Assembly: GCA_022572905.1 (NCBI GenBank)
Contig: JACZUZ010000126.1
Location: 1 to 6,356, forward strand
Direction: 5' to 3'
DNA length: 6,356 nt
Origin: Candidatus Zixiibacteriota bacterium
GTDB taxonomy: Bacteria > Zixibacteria > MSB-5A5 > GN15 > JACZUZ01
Below, piece after piece: positions 1-6,356 of the stretch. The notes below the pieces were generated by a model. It did not search any database. It was not told where the DNA came from and worked only from the letters and a program-made list of their open reading frames with translations. Position numbers and translations under genes: made by a program. How positions within the stretch are numbered: the stretch's first letter is position 1; each line of letters starts with the position of its first letter.

Positions 1-707
1 CCGAAAGTATGAACAACCTCCCCGTCTTTCATGCGCCCAGCGGGGACTTTCCAGATTTCCTTTATTCCCGTCAAGAACGAATGCGGTAGTTTTCCCTCGC
101 CAATTCCGAGTTTCTCATAGGCTTGCTCTGTCAACGAGCCACGCACGCCTTCGGACAGTACTGTTACCTTTGCTTTGATTAGTGAACCCGGCTCAAAGTT
201 GTCTGCGGGAGAGCCATCCTTCTCACGACCCATGTCCACGGTTTGCACACCTACCACACGGCCGTCTTCAATTAGAAGTTCTGCGCCGCCTGTTCCGGTG
301 AAGATATTAACTCCCAACTCTTCCACTTTTTCGGCCAGCCAGATCGCGAACTTATAAAGAGAAATTATGTAATTCCCCTTGTTATGCATTCCCGGAGGAA
401 CCAGCGGAGATTTCAACTGCCCCTTTTCGGTTAAGAAAAGAAAACTTTCTTTACCTGTCTTCGCCTCGACCGGCATACCCTGCTCTAAAAAATCGGGCAT
501 CATCTCCGCCATAGGGCGTGGATCCAAAACAGCGCCGGAAAGCAAATGCATTCCGACAGTCGGACTTTTTTCGATGATTACTACTTCGGGGAGTTCGCCG
601 TTTTCTTTGTTCCACTGTTTGGCCAGATGATATCCGCAGGCCAAGCCGGCCGGACCGGCGCCGACAATCAGAATATCAACTTCAAGCTCTTCTCTTTGTA
701 TTTCCAT
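1..707 (-). CDS. Electron-transfer-flavoprotein:ubiquinone oxidoreductase (ETF-QO), N-terminal part, cut by the window edge
   Basis: ETF-QO takes electrons from reduced ETF (loaded by acyl-CoA and other dehydrogenases) and passes them through FAD and a 4Fe-4S cluster to membrane quinone. The 235 visible codons start at ATG 705-707 (MEIQREELEVDILIVGAGPAG), and a Shine-Dalgarno AGGA lies 7 nt upstream at 715-718. What I see: a Rossmann FAD-binding GAGPAG at residues 16-21; an acidic end of the second strand (IIEK, about 44-47); the family signature GMHLLSGAVLDP at 52-63; HNKGNYIISL at 108-117; and the KAKVTVLSEGVRG segment near 178-190. These match ETF-QO better than generic FixC or geranylgeranyl reductases, which share only the FAD fold. 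The family is about 550 residues, so over half, including the Fe-S cysteines, lies beyond the left edge. No etfA or etfB is visible; they could lie outside the window. Confidence 0.9.
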   Translation of the reverse strand, partial: MEIQREELEVDILIVGAGPAGLACGYHLAKQWNKENGELPEVVIIEKSPTVGMHLLSGAVLDPRPMAEMMPDFLEQGMPVEAKTGKESFLFLTEKGQLKSPLVPPGMHNKGNYIISLYKFAIWLAEKVEELGVNIFTGTGGAELLIEDGRVVGVQTVDMGREKDGSPADNFEPGSLIKAKVTVLSEGVRGSLTEQAYEKLGIGEGKLPHSFLTGIKEIWKVPAGRMKDGEVVHTF

Positions 708-771
708 ATTTTTTTCCTGGCGCCTCTGAACATCTTGAGAGTAAGTGTCGAAAGCAGGGTTCCTGGCTCTG

Positions 772-1395
772 CTAAACTCTTAGAGACACCATTAGTCCAT
801 CGCGAATGGGAATAATGGTGGACCGAAATCCCGGATGGGAATAGATCATCTTGGTGAATTTCCGAATCGCCCTTGTAGGTGAATCATTTACGCCGCTGTA
901 AACTTTTCCAGACCAGAGAACATTATCGGTTACCAGAACGCCTCCCTTACGAAGTTTCTTCCAGGCAGGCTCGATTACATCGGGATATTTTATTTTATCC
1001 AGATCATTAAGAATTATATCAAATTTCCCGCGCGCCTTATTCAGTTCTCCGAGCGCATCCCCAAGATGATATACGAACTCGCTTTTTAATCTTCCGGCCG
1101 AAAATAGTTGCAGGGCTTTCTTTTTGTTTTCAGGATCACGGTCTGTCAGGTGTATCTCCGCTTCCTTGCCCCGCGCCAGAGAAAACCAACAAGCGGAGTA
1201 ACCGAAACCTGAGCCAAGCTCAAAAATTCGCCGAGCCTCAATCATTCTCGCCAGTTGAAACAAATACTGACCACAAAGCGGACCGATAATTGGGAAATCA
1301 TCGTGAGCGGCCTTGCGTTCCACTTTTACTAAGAACTCAGGGCTCTTGAGCGCGACCCGCTTGAGATAATTATCTAACTCGGGATAAGTTTTCAC
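772..1395 (-). CDS. Class I SAM-dependent O-methyltransferase (COMT / family 3 type)
   Basis: Predicted soluble, metal-dependent O-methyltransferase of 207 residues, close to the usual 200-220 for this family. Visible motifs: SAM-binding motif I FELGSGFGYSA at 58-68; an acidic residue after strand 2 in LTDRDPEN (83-90); and the divalent-metal site made of NDLDK (130-134, D131) together with TDNVLWSGK (156-164, D157 and N158). In relatives the first metal segment usually reads IDADK, so the ligands are kept but the flanking residues differ. The start is GTG at 1393-1395. The triplet just before it is an in-frame TAA, so no longer start is possible, and I see no clear Shine-Dalgarno. It lies 60 bp downstream of ccmF and 64 bp upstream of the ETF-QO start. 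The substrate cannot be told from sequence; catechol-like small molecules are typical of the family, so no gene symbol is given. Confidence 0.87.
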   Translation of the reverse strand: MKTYPELDNYLKRVALKSPEFLVKVERKAAHDDFPIIGPLCGQYLFQLARMIEARRIFELGSGFGYSACWFSLARGKEAEIHLTDRDPENKKKALQLFSAGRLKSEFVYHLGDALGELNKARGKFDIILNDLDKIKYPDVIEPAWKKLRKGGVLVTDNVLWSGKVYSGVNDSPTRAIRKFTKMIYSHPGFRSTIIPIRDGLMVSLRV

Positions 1396-1455
1396 TTAAT
1401 ATAGGTGAGCTAATTTTAGCGGTTTTGATATCGTAGAAACTTTTTCCGGACTATG

Positions 1456-3705
1456 TTACGCAGTTGTCGCTGCGACTTGGGGTTTTTGTTGCTTCTTGTC
1501 TAGCGGCTTTAGTTTGCGTTTCTTTTGTCTGAGTTGCGCGAAGAGTATACCGCCGCCAGAGAAGATTATCAGATTCCCAAACCAGAAAAAATTTATCAGC
1601 GGCTTTATAGTGATTTCGGCCACAAGAGTTGACGCGGGAGTGTTCTCGAGGGTTGGGATTTTATCTCCCACGAATTTCAAAAGCGCCGCTCCGTTTGTGG
1701 CGTCTATATTTGCGATAAACACTTCCGTACGTCCGGAATCGAAACTTGCGCTATGGCGGACAAGACTGTCTGCCGAAATCTCTATATACGGCGCGACGGT
1801 ATCGGTTTTGCCGTCGTAGGTAACATACAAATTAGCGGCGGCCATACTTGGCGCGCCCTCTTCTTCGCCATGGCTTGATACATCAAAACCGTCAAAAAAC
1901 ACTTCATACGGCCCAACGGTCGCCACATCACCGTCCATAAGACCAACTATTGAAGGGTCCTCTTCATATTGAACATTCAATGGCGCAACATACAGATCAT
2001 ATAGCAAATAGCGCTCAACGTGCGGTTTGCGCATGACGCTATTGTCCCGCTCCTGATACTTACTTTCCAAAGTGGCCACAAAAGAATCCGAGCTGTCGTC
2101 AGTTGTCATGGCCACATAATGGTATTCTGTGAAGCCATCCATCTCGCTGCCTGTGTATGTTATCTTATGACAGAACGCGCTAATTTCCTGCCCCTCAGGC
2201 AAAGCCAGTTTTACGCCATTGTCATGCCCGGCGGAAACAGTGGCCCCAATCATCATAAACGCGACACCAACATGAATCAAATATGGCGCGGCGATATGAC
2301 CTCTCTTCGAGCGCACAAACAGGAAATAGATATTCGAAACAAATGCTGACACTGCCAGCGAAACCAGAAGACGATACATCTGACTTTCCATAGACGTAAA
2401 GACCACCAGCGAAAGATAGGTAAGCCCGGCGGCGGCTCCCGCCGCAATTAATATCCAGCGCTTCTGAATACCTGAATCCCATTTGAACGTTGGGAATAAG
2501 GTCAAAAGAGCCAGCACGGCGATTCCAATCGGGTTCATGGTAAGAGCGTAATAGTCCATGCTAACAGCCGACGTCTGTTCGGTGAACCTCGTTAGTAGCG
2601 GCGCTGAAGTTCCCAGAAGCGTCAGAATGCCTCCGATAAAGAGCACAACCACTCCGAGCGTAACCAAATATGAACGTGACGCCACAGAGTTGAATGACGG
2701 TTGCGATTTTATATCACGCCAGCGATACATAAACATAAACGCTGTCAGCGCCGTGAAGAAGAAAAGTCCGCCAATCAGAAAATTATTAATTCCAAGATCA
2801 ATAAATGAATGAACTGAGAAATCGGCCAGAACACCGGAGCGCGTCAGGAATGTTCCATAGAGCACGGAAAGAAAAGTCAAACATACCATAATCAGCGCAA
2901 AACGGTTGAGTCCATTACGCTTCTTACGAATTAATGTGGAGTGGATTTGCGTTGTCAGAAATATCCAGGGAATAAAGGATGAGTTTTCAACGGGGTCCCA
3001 GGCCCAGAATCCACCCCACCCGAGAACTTCATATGCCCAGAAGCCGCCCATCACCAACGCTATTCCCAGCGCCGACCAGGACACCAGAGTCCAAACGCGT
3101 GCGCGATCAGTCCAGTCTGAATACGTGCGCTGTGTAAGCGCTGTCAGCGCAAAAACAAATGGAATTGCGACACCCGCAAAACCTATAAACATGGTCGGCG
3201 GATGGATAACCATCCAGTAATCCTGCAAGAGGGGATTCAAACCGGCGCCTTCCAGCGGAACAACGCCCGGCATCAAATCAAACGGGGACTTCTTTATGAT
3301 AATTACAAGAATCGAAATTAGAATAATATTCAAATAGAACATGGCCCCGTTTTCGTAGTTCTTGGAAGTGAACATCAGAATCGAGCCCATGATTCCTAAG
3401 TAAAACAGCCAGAGCAGGAATGTGCCCTCCTGTCCCGCCCAGAACGTAGAAAACAGGTAATAAACCGGCAAATCCGTTGACGAATAGCTGAATACATAAC
3501 TCACTGAGAAATCATGAGCGAAAATAAGAGACATCAAAATCACACAGACCATTGTGATCGAACCCGCAGACGCTAAGAATAGCCAGCGCGCAGGTTTCTT
3601 TAGTCTGTCATTACCTCGCCAGGTCAGCGCATAGCAAATCGCTGAAGCCGCCGCCAGAATTGCGGCGTTGTATATGAAGAAATCTCCGAATTGAGTTATT
3701 GACAT
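1456..3705 (-). CDS. ccmF: Cytochrome c maturation heme lyase, CcmF type
   Basis: Multi-pass membrane protein of 749 residues in the heme-handling CcmF/CcmC/CcsA superfamily. In System I, CcmF joins heme from CcmE to apocytochrome c at the outer face of the inner membrane. The WWD domain is clear: GWGGFWAWDPVENSSFIPW at residues 229-247. The four histidines expected from E. coli CcmF are all in place: H168 (VIHPP), H255 (TQIHS), H299 (SVHSF) and H478 (YLIHVG), with GTFLTRSGVLADFS at 284-297. Many hydrophobic segments run from residue 10 to about 490. A large hydrophilic, presumably periplasmic domain follows (about 493-700), then a final membrane span (about 703-725) and a Lys-rich cytoplasmic tail. 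E. coli CcmF has about 650 residues, so most of the extra length is in that soluble domain. ATG at 3703-3705 gives the expected N-terminus, though no good Shine-Dalgarno precedes it. No other ccm gene is in the window. Confidence 0.93.
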   Translation of the reverse strand: MSITQFGDFFIYNAAILAAASAICYALTWRGNDRLKKPARWLFLASAGSITMVCVILMSLIFAHDFSVSYVFSYSSTDLPVYYLFSTFWAGQEGTFLLWLFYLGIMGSILMFTSKNYENGAMFYLNIILISILVIIIKKSPFDLMPGVVPLEGAGLNPLLQDYWMVIHPPTMFIGFAGVAIPFVFALTALTQRTYSDWTDRARVWTLVSWSALGIALVMGGFWAYEVLGWGGFWAWDPVENSSFIPWIFLTTQIHSTLIRKKRNGLNRFALIMVCLTFLSVLYGTFLTRSGVLADFSVHSFIDLGINNFLIGGLFFFTALTAFMFMYRWRDIKSQPSFNSVASRSYLVTLGVVVLFIGGILTLLGTSAPLLTRFTEQTSAVSMDYYALTMNPIGIAVLALLTLFPTFKWDSGIQKRWILIAAGAAAGLTYLSLVVFTSMESQMYRLLVSLAVSAFVSNIYFLFVRSKRGHIAAPYLIHVGVAFMMIGATVSAGHDNGVKLALPEGQEISAFCHKITYTGSEMDGFTEYHYVAMTTDDSSDSFVATLESKYQERDNSVMRKPHVERYLLYDLYVAPLNVQYEEDPSIVGLMDGDVATVGPYEVFFDGFDVSSHGEEEGAPSMAAANLYVTYDGKTDTVAPYIEISADSLVRHSASFDSGRTEVFIANIDATNGAALLKFVGDKIPTLENTPASTLVAEITIKPLINFFWFGNLIIFSGGGILFAQLRQKKRKLKPLDKKQQKPQVAATTA

Positions 3706-3752
3706 AATGCGTTTACTTTGAACATACGCTCAAGAGTTACTTGGTGGTATCG

Positions 3753-4694
3753 CTAATGGCATTCATCCTGCAGCGCCAGTTTATTCGTACGGCTTCTTTT
3801 TTGTGGACGCACCAACTCCGCAGATTCGTTAGAAATTTGAAGCAAACGATCGACTACCCCTTCGATCAAAAAGTCTGGTGTAGACGCTCCGGCTGTTATA
3901 CCTACGGTCAACTTCTTATCTGAATTCTCAGTCGTAAACCAGCTTTCGTCAATATCGGCTTCGCTGTCGATTAAGTAGGCTCTGCCACAAAGCGCTTCGG
4001 CCATCGACGCCAAGCGCAAAGAGTTCGCAGAGGTAAGCGAACCCACGACCAGGGTTAAATCTACTTTCGGCGCCAGATTCATGATCGCTTTCTGGCGTTG
4101 ATTCGTGGCATTGCAGATAGTGTTGAAAATCTTGATCTGCGGCCAGCGTTTTTTCGCGGCAAGCTCCGCTTCCGCGAATTCCGACGCCTGCGCTGTCGTC
4201 TGGGATGTCAAAGCGAGCTTCTCGGGCATATCTTCCGGGAGTTTCATTAACGTTTCAACATCGGGAACGACTGTCAATTGCTCCTTAGTGGCGTGACCTA
4301 TTACACCTAGGGTTTCATCATGATGATGATCACCGAAATGCAAAATGCGGTAGTCGCGTTCGGCGAGTTTGTCGACTATATCGTGTATCCGGGTAACCAG
4401 CGGACAGGTTGCGTCGATCACGCTGACTCCTCTTTCTTCCGCTTGCTTGAATACTTCGGGAGACGCGCCGTGCGCCGAGACAATCATAGTTCCCGAATCA
4501 ATTTCCTCAACGCTCATCTTCTGGCCGATGCCATCTGCGCGAAAGCGCTCAACCACTGACTTGTTGTGAACAATCTCTTTGAGGATTGTCACATCAGCGT
4601 CTTTTTCGTCATTGGTTTCTTCCGCGATTTGAATTGCTCGCTTTACTCCCATGCAGAAACCGTAATGATCCGCCAGTATAATTTTCTTAAGCAT
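3753..4694 (-). CDS. ispH: 4-hydroxy-3-methylbut-2-enyl diphosphate reductase (IspH/LytB)
   Basis: Last enzyme of the MEP pathway: a cytoplasmic Fe-S protein that reduces HMBPP to IPP and DMAPP. With the start at ATG 4692-4694 the protein has 313 residues, the normal family length. The open frame continues upstream to 4838, but that part overlaps lipA and resembles nothing in IspH, whereas MLKKIILADHYGFCMGVKRA matches the family N-terminus. Cluster cysteines are C14 (GFCMGV), C97 (DATCPLV) and C194 (NTICNAT). Diphosphate and active-site residues include H43 (IVHNKSV), H75 (SAHGASP), H125 and E127 in DHHHDETLG, T166/T167 (SQTT), S222 and N224 (SAN), and S271 (GASTPD). The segment normally reading HPE is HDE here, with the catalytic His and Glu kept. 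It lies 16 bp downstream of lipA and 47 bp upstream of ccmF, so co-transcription with lipA is likely. Confidence 0.95.
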   Translation of the reverse strand: MLKKIILADHYGFCMGVKRAIQIAEETNDEKDADVTILKEIVHNKSVVERFRADGIGQKMSVEEIDSGTMIVSAHGASPEVFKQAEERGVSVIDATCPLVTRIHDIVDKLAERDYRILHFGDHHHDETLGVIGHATKEQLTVVPDVETLMKLPEDMPEKLALTSQTTAQASEFAEAELAAKKRWPQIKIFNTICNATNQRQKAIMNLAPKVDLTLVVGSLTSANSLRLASMAEALCGRAYLIDSEADIDESWFTTENSDKKLTVGITAGASTPDFLIEGVVDRLLQISNESAELVRPQKRSRTNKLALQDECH

Positions 4695-4702
4695 TCCTTG
4701 CG

Positions 4703-4707
4703 CCTTT
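4703..4707 (-). promoter_or_regulatory. Ribosome binding site of ispH
   Basis: On the minus strand the gap reads AAAAAAGGCGCAAGGA just before the ispH ATG. AAAGG sits 8 nt from the start codon, a normal spacing, and supports the 4694 start over the longer open frame. A second AAGGA abuts the ATG and is too close to serve as the main site. Confidence 0.5.
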
Positions 4708-4710
4708 TTT

Positions 4711-5748
4711 CTAACTTGAATATTTTCTTTCGAGCAATTTCTTTGACTGATTAAACGCCTTGTACGAGGAACGCACAAGTGGCCCCGCTTCAACATGCTC
4801 AAAACCAATATCGTTACCGATGCTCGCCAGATCAACAAATTCTTCCGGGGGATAATACCGTTCTACAGGAAGATGTCTATCAGATGGCCTCAAATACTGT
4901 CCTAGGGTCACAATCTGGCAACCGGTAGCCCTTATTTGGTGGAAAAGCTCGATTATTTCCTCCCGAGTCTCTCCCAGGCCCACCATAAAGCCGGTCTTCA
5001 CAACAGGTTGTAGCTTATCCTGACTGGCCATTTTCAATATCCCGAGTGACCTTTTCAGCCTGGCCCCCGGACGCACGCGCTTGTAAAGACGCTGGACAGT
5101 TTCAACATTGTGGGCGAAAACATCAGGTCTGGCGTCCAGGGTAATTTGCACAGCTTTCTTACTTCCGCGCATATCCGGAATCAGAATCTCAATCTTCACT
5201 AGCGGATCGCGCATTCGCAATTCGCGGATAGTTTCGGCGAAAATCACGGCGCCGCCGTCTTCAAGATCGTCGCGTGTCACCGATGTTATCACCACCTGCC
5301 GCAATCCGAGTTGAGACACCCCCTCAGCAAGCCTGCGGGGTTCGTCGGTATCTAGCTCAATGGGGCGACCGGTTAGAACATCGCAGAAATTACAACCGCG
5401 CGTGCAGAGCTTCCCGAGAATCATGAATGTGGCCGTTCCTTCACCCCAACATTCACGGATATTGGGGCAGGCCGCTTCCCCGCAAACCGTATGCAGACCG
5501 TTGCTTTCGACGATTTTTTTGACCCGCACGTATTCAGGGTCGAATCCGGCCGTAATCTTCAGCCAGGGCGGAAGTCGTGCGGATTTGTGCTTTATCTGAG
5601 AGGGGCCGCACCTGCCTCCGCCCCCGCCCCCGTCCCCTGCGCTGGTATCGTATCCCAGCGGCGCTGTTGCGGTACGCGTTCCGGTAGACATTTGCGCGTT
5701 TCCGTTCGTGTGCGAGGGCTCTATCGTCTGGCTAAATATTTTTCTCAT
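4711..5748 (-). CDS. lipA: Lipoyl synthase (radical SAM), with an unusual glycine-rich N-terminus
   Basis: Radical SAM enzyme that inserts two sulfurs into protein-bound octanoyl groups to make lipoyl cofactors for 2-oxoacid dehydrogenases and the glycine cleavage system. Both 4Fe-4S sites are complete: the auxiliary cluster CX4CX5C at C89, C94 and C100 (HTVCGEAACPNIRECW), and the radical SAM CX3CX2C at C115, C119 and C122 (CTRGCNFC). The C-terminal RSSYKAF (326-332) holds the serine that ligates the auxiliary cluster. Other family segments include TSVTRDDLEDGGA, FAHNVETV and TLGQYLRPS. The conserved region begins near residue 59 (LPPWLKI), so about 58 residues precede it, including a six-glycine run and C47; E. 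coli LipA has about 35. The ATG at 5746-5748 gives 345 residues. A second in-frame ATG at 5689-5691 gives 326, nearer the family norm. Neither has a strong Shine-Dalgarno; I list the longer form but the start is undecided. No lipB or lplA is visible nearby. Confidence 0.95.
   Translation of the reverse strand: MRKIFSQTIEPSHTNGNAQMSTGTRTATAPLGYDTSAGDGGGGGGRCGPSQIKHKSARLPPWLKITAGFDPEYVRVKKIVESNGLHTVCGEAACPNIRECWGEGTATFMILGKLCTRGCNFCDVLTGRPIELDTDEPRRLAEGVSQLGLRQVVITSVTRDDLEDGGAVIFAETIRELRMRDPLVKIEILIPDMRGSKKAVQITLDARPDVFAHNVETVQRLYKRVRPGARLKRSLGILKMASQDKLQPVVKTGFMVGLGETREEIIELFHQIRATGCQIVTLGQYLRPSDRHLPVERYYPPEEFVDLASIGNDIGFEHVEAGPLVRSSYKAFNQSKKLLERKYSS
5611..5637 (-). repeat. G-rich tract inside the 5' part of lipA
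   Basis: On the coding (minus) strand this 27-base stretch is almost all G, with runs of 4, 5 and 5 G separated by one or two bases, then GG pairs. It encodes the Gly-rich segment around residues 39-46 of the longer LipA. It has three runs of three or more G, not four, so a canonical G-quadruplex is not assured, though a two-tier or bulged form is possible. It also holds a GGAGG anti-SD-like string, but the GTG shortly after it is not in the lipA frame. The composition differs sharply from the surrounding AT-balanced coding sequence. Confidence 0.6.
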
Positions 5749-5752
5749 TCTT

Positions 5753-5783
5753 ATTATAGTTTTTTATTCGTACTCCGAGTCAA
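5753..5783 (-). promoter_or_regulatory. Possible sigma70-type promoter for lipA
   Basis: In the 36-bp gap between pdxT and lipA, minus strand, there is a perfect -10 TATAAT (5753-5758) and a -35-like TTGACT (5778-5783). They are separated by 19 bp, slightly longer than the best 17. Transcription would begin about 5745-5747, on top of the upstream lipA ATG. If used, the message would either be leaderless or be translated from the second ATG at 5691. It could let lipA, ispH and perhaps ccmF be expressed apart from pdxT. The spacer is A-rich next to the -10, so chance occurrence is possible. Confidence 0.45.
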
Positions 5784-5784
5784 C

Positions 5785-6356
5785 CTATTTCGCGGCGGCT
5801 TCCAGAATCGCCTTTCGGGGCATATCAGCGCTCTTTGATTTTTCTATCAAAGTTGGCGCCACAACCTCTTTTAGAAAGTACTCAGTTGTCAGTCCTTCAT
5901 CAAATAGTTCGTCGTGATATGAACTCGCCAGCAGGTTTCCCTGTCTGATGAGAACCGGGTCCGCGCCTCGTTTGGCCAATACTTGAACTGACTCACCCAG
6001 CCGGGTTATTCTGGGGGCCCGAATGAAAGCCGCGCGAGTTTCGATTTGGCTTTCGTTCCAGTTGATAGTGACTCTTTCTTCGGTTGAGTGAATCTGTCTT
6101 CCGTATGCGTTACGAGCGACAGAAATGTCAAGCAGGCCCAGTGGTTCTATGATTCCATCTTCAACTTCTCTTGACATCAGAATCATTCCCGCGCATGAAC
6201 CCCAAACGGGAAGAGATTTCCCCAACTCGATCAGTGGAGCTCTCATTTCAAAAGTATTTATTAGCTTGATTATCGTAGTGGACTCACCGCCGGGTAATAT
6301 CAATCCATCCAGACCCTTCAGACCGCTTGGATCTCTCACTTCAACACCGCTAACAC
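5785..6356 (-). CDS. pdxT: Pyridoxal 5'-phosphate synthase glutaminase subunit PdxT, lacking its first ~30 residues at the window edge
   Basis: Class I glutamine amidotransferase that hydrolyses glutamine and passes ammonia to PdxS, which builds PLP from ribose 5-phosphate and glyceraldehyde 3-phosphate. The frame stays open to the right edge (visible start VSGVEVRDPSGLKGLDG), so the GTG at 6337-6339 is an internal valine codon and the true start lies outside. Counting from that codon, visible motifs are LPGGEST (15-21, glutamine binding), the nucleophile elbow GSCAGMIL (47-54, C49), ARNAYGRQ (75-82), AFIRAP (104-109), RQGNLLASSYHDE (132-144) and a C-terminal EYFL. The catalytic triad is C49, H142 and E144. 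The triad segment, normally HPE, reads HDE here. By comparison with B. subtilis PdxT (C79, H170, E172) about 30 residues are missing. pdxS probably lies just outside. The stop is 36 bp upstream of the lipA ATG. Confidence 0.94.
   Translation of the reverse strand, partial: VSGVEVRDPSGLKGLDGLILPGGESTTIIKLINTFEMRAPLIELGKSLPVWGSCAGMILMSREVEDGIIEPLGLLDISVARNAYGRQIHSTEERVTINWNESQIETRAAFIRAPRITRLGESVQVLAKRGADPVLIRQGNLLASSYHDELFDEGLTTEYFLKEVVAPTLIEKSKSADMPRKAILEAAAK

Noticed and set aside
714..767. Eight-base direct repeat TTCCTGGC at 714-721 and 760-767 in the gap before ETF-QO
   Set aside because: Too short to be meaningful; one copy is simply the Shine-Dalgarno region.
753..773. Inverted repeat (AGCAG...CTGCT with a 7-11 nt loop) at the end of the methyltransferase gene, a possible terminator
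   Set aside because: The stem is only about 5-7 bp with a mismatch, overlaps the stop codon, and is not followed by a T run on the minus strand.
1396..1455. TAAAAT as a -10 box for a separate promoter of the O-methyltransferase
   Set aside because: No acceptable -35 hexamer lies 16-18 bp upstream, so it is no better than chance in an AT-rich gap.
1459..1474. Small hairpin CGCAG-N6-CTGCG at the end of ccmF as a terminator
   Set aside because: The stem has five pairs only, lies within the coding end, and no T tract follows on either strand.
3718..3735. TTGA-N8-TCAA inverted repeat upstream of ccmF, reminiscent of an FNR box
   Set aside because: FNR-type sites need TTGA-N6-TCAA; the spacing here is two bases too long and the outer bases do not pair well.
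4695..4838. N-terminal extension of the ispH open frame up to 4838
   Set aside because: It overlaps lipA coding sequence, shows no IspH similarity, and the start at 4694 has the family N-terminus plus a ribosome binding site.

Overview
The window is a compact stretch of bacterial chromosome with six protein-coding genes, all on the minus strand and separated by only 16-64 bp. In transcription order (right to left) they are: pdxT (glutaminase subunit of PLP synthase, cut by the right edge), lipA (lipoyl synthase), ispH (HMBDP reductase of the MEP isoprenoid pathway), a ccmF-type cytochrome c maturation heme lyase, a small class I SAM-dependent O-methyltransferase, and the N-terminal part of an electron-transfer-flavoprotein:ubiquinone oxidoreductase (ETF-QO, cut by the left edge). 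I found no RNA genes, mobile elements, CRISPR arrays or pseudogenes.

The organism looks like a respiring bacterium. It appears to make PLP by the PdxS/PdxT (DXP-independent) route and isoprenoids by the MEP route. It matures c-type cytochromes with a CcmF protein (System I) and feeds electrons from ETF-dependent dehydrogenases into quinones. Base composition is moderate (roughly half G+C by eye). The mix fits an environmental Gram-negative lineage outside the classic gamma-proteobacterial layout; I cannot name the phylum from this sequence.

Layout: 1-707 ETF-QO (partial); 708-771 short gap with a Shine-Dalgarno sequence; 772-1395 O-methyltransferase; 1396-1455 gap; 1456-3705 ccmF; 3706-3752 gap; 3753-4694 ispH; 4695-4710 gap with ribosome binding site; 4711-5748 lipA, with an odd glycine-rich N-terminal extension; 5749-5784 gap with a sigma70-like promoter; 5785-6356 pdxT (partial). 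No stretch over 300 bases lacks a gene.

Functionally the genes form a loose cofactor and redox group: PLP, lipoate, isoprenoid precursors (hence quinones), heme attachment to cytochromes c, and electron entry into the quinone pool. LipA and IspH are themselves Fe-S enzymes, and ETF-QO carries an Fe-S cluster in a part lying outside the window. Spacing suggests one or two transcription units, with a possible internal promoter just ahead of lipA. I see no undescribed multi-gene system. The points worth a second look are local: the LipA N-terminus and its start, a CcmF without ccm neighbours but with a large periplasmic domain, and matching Pro-to-Asp changes in two catalytic motifs.
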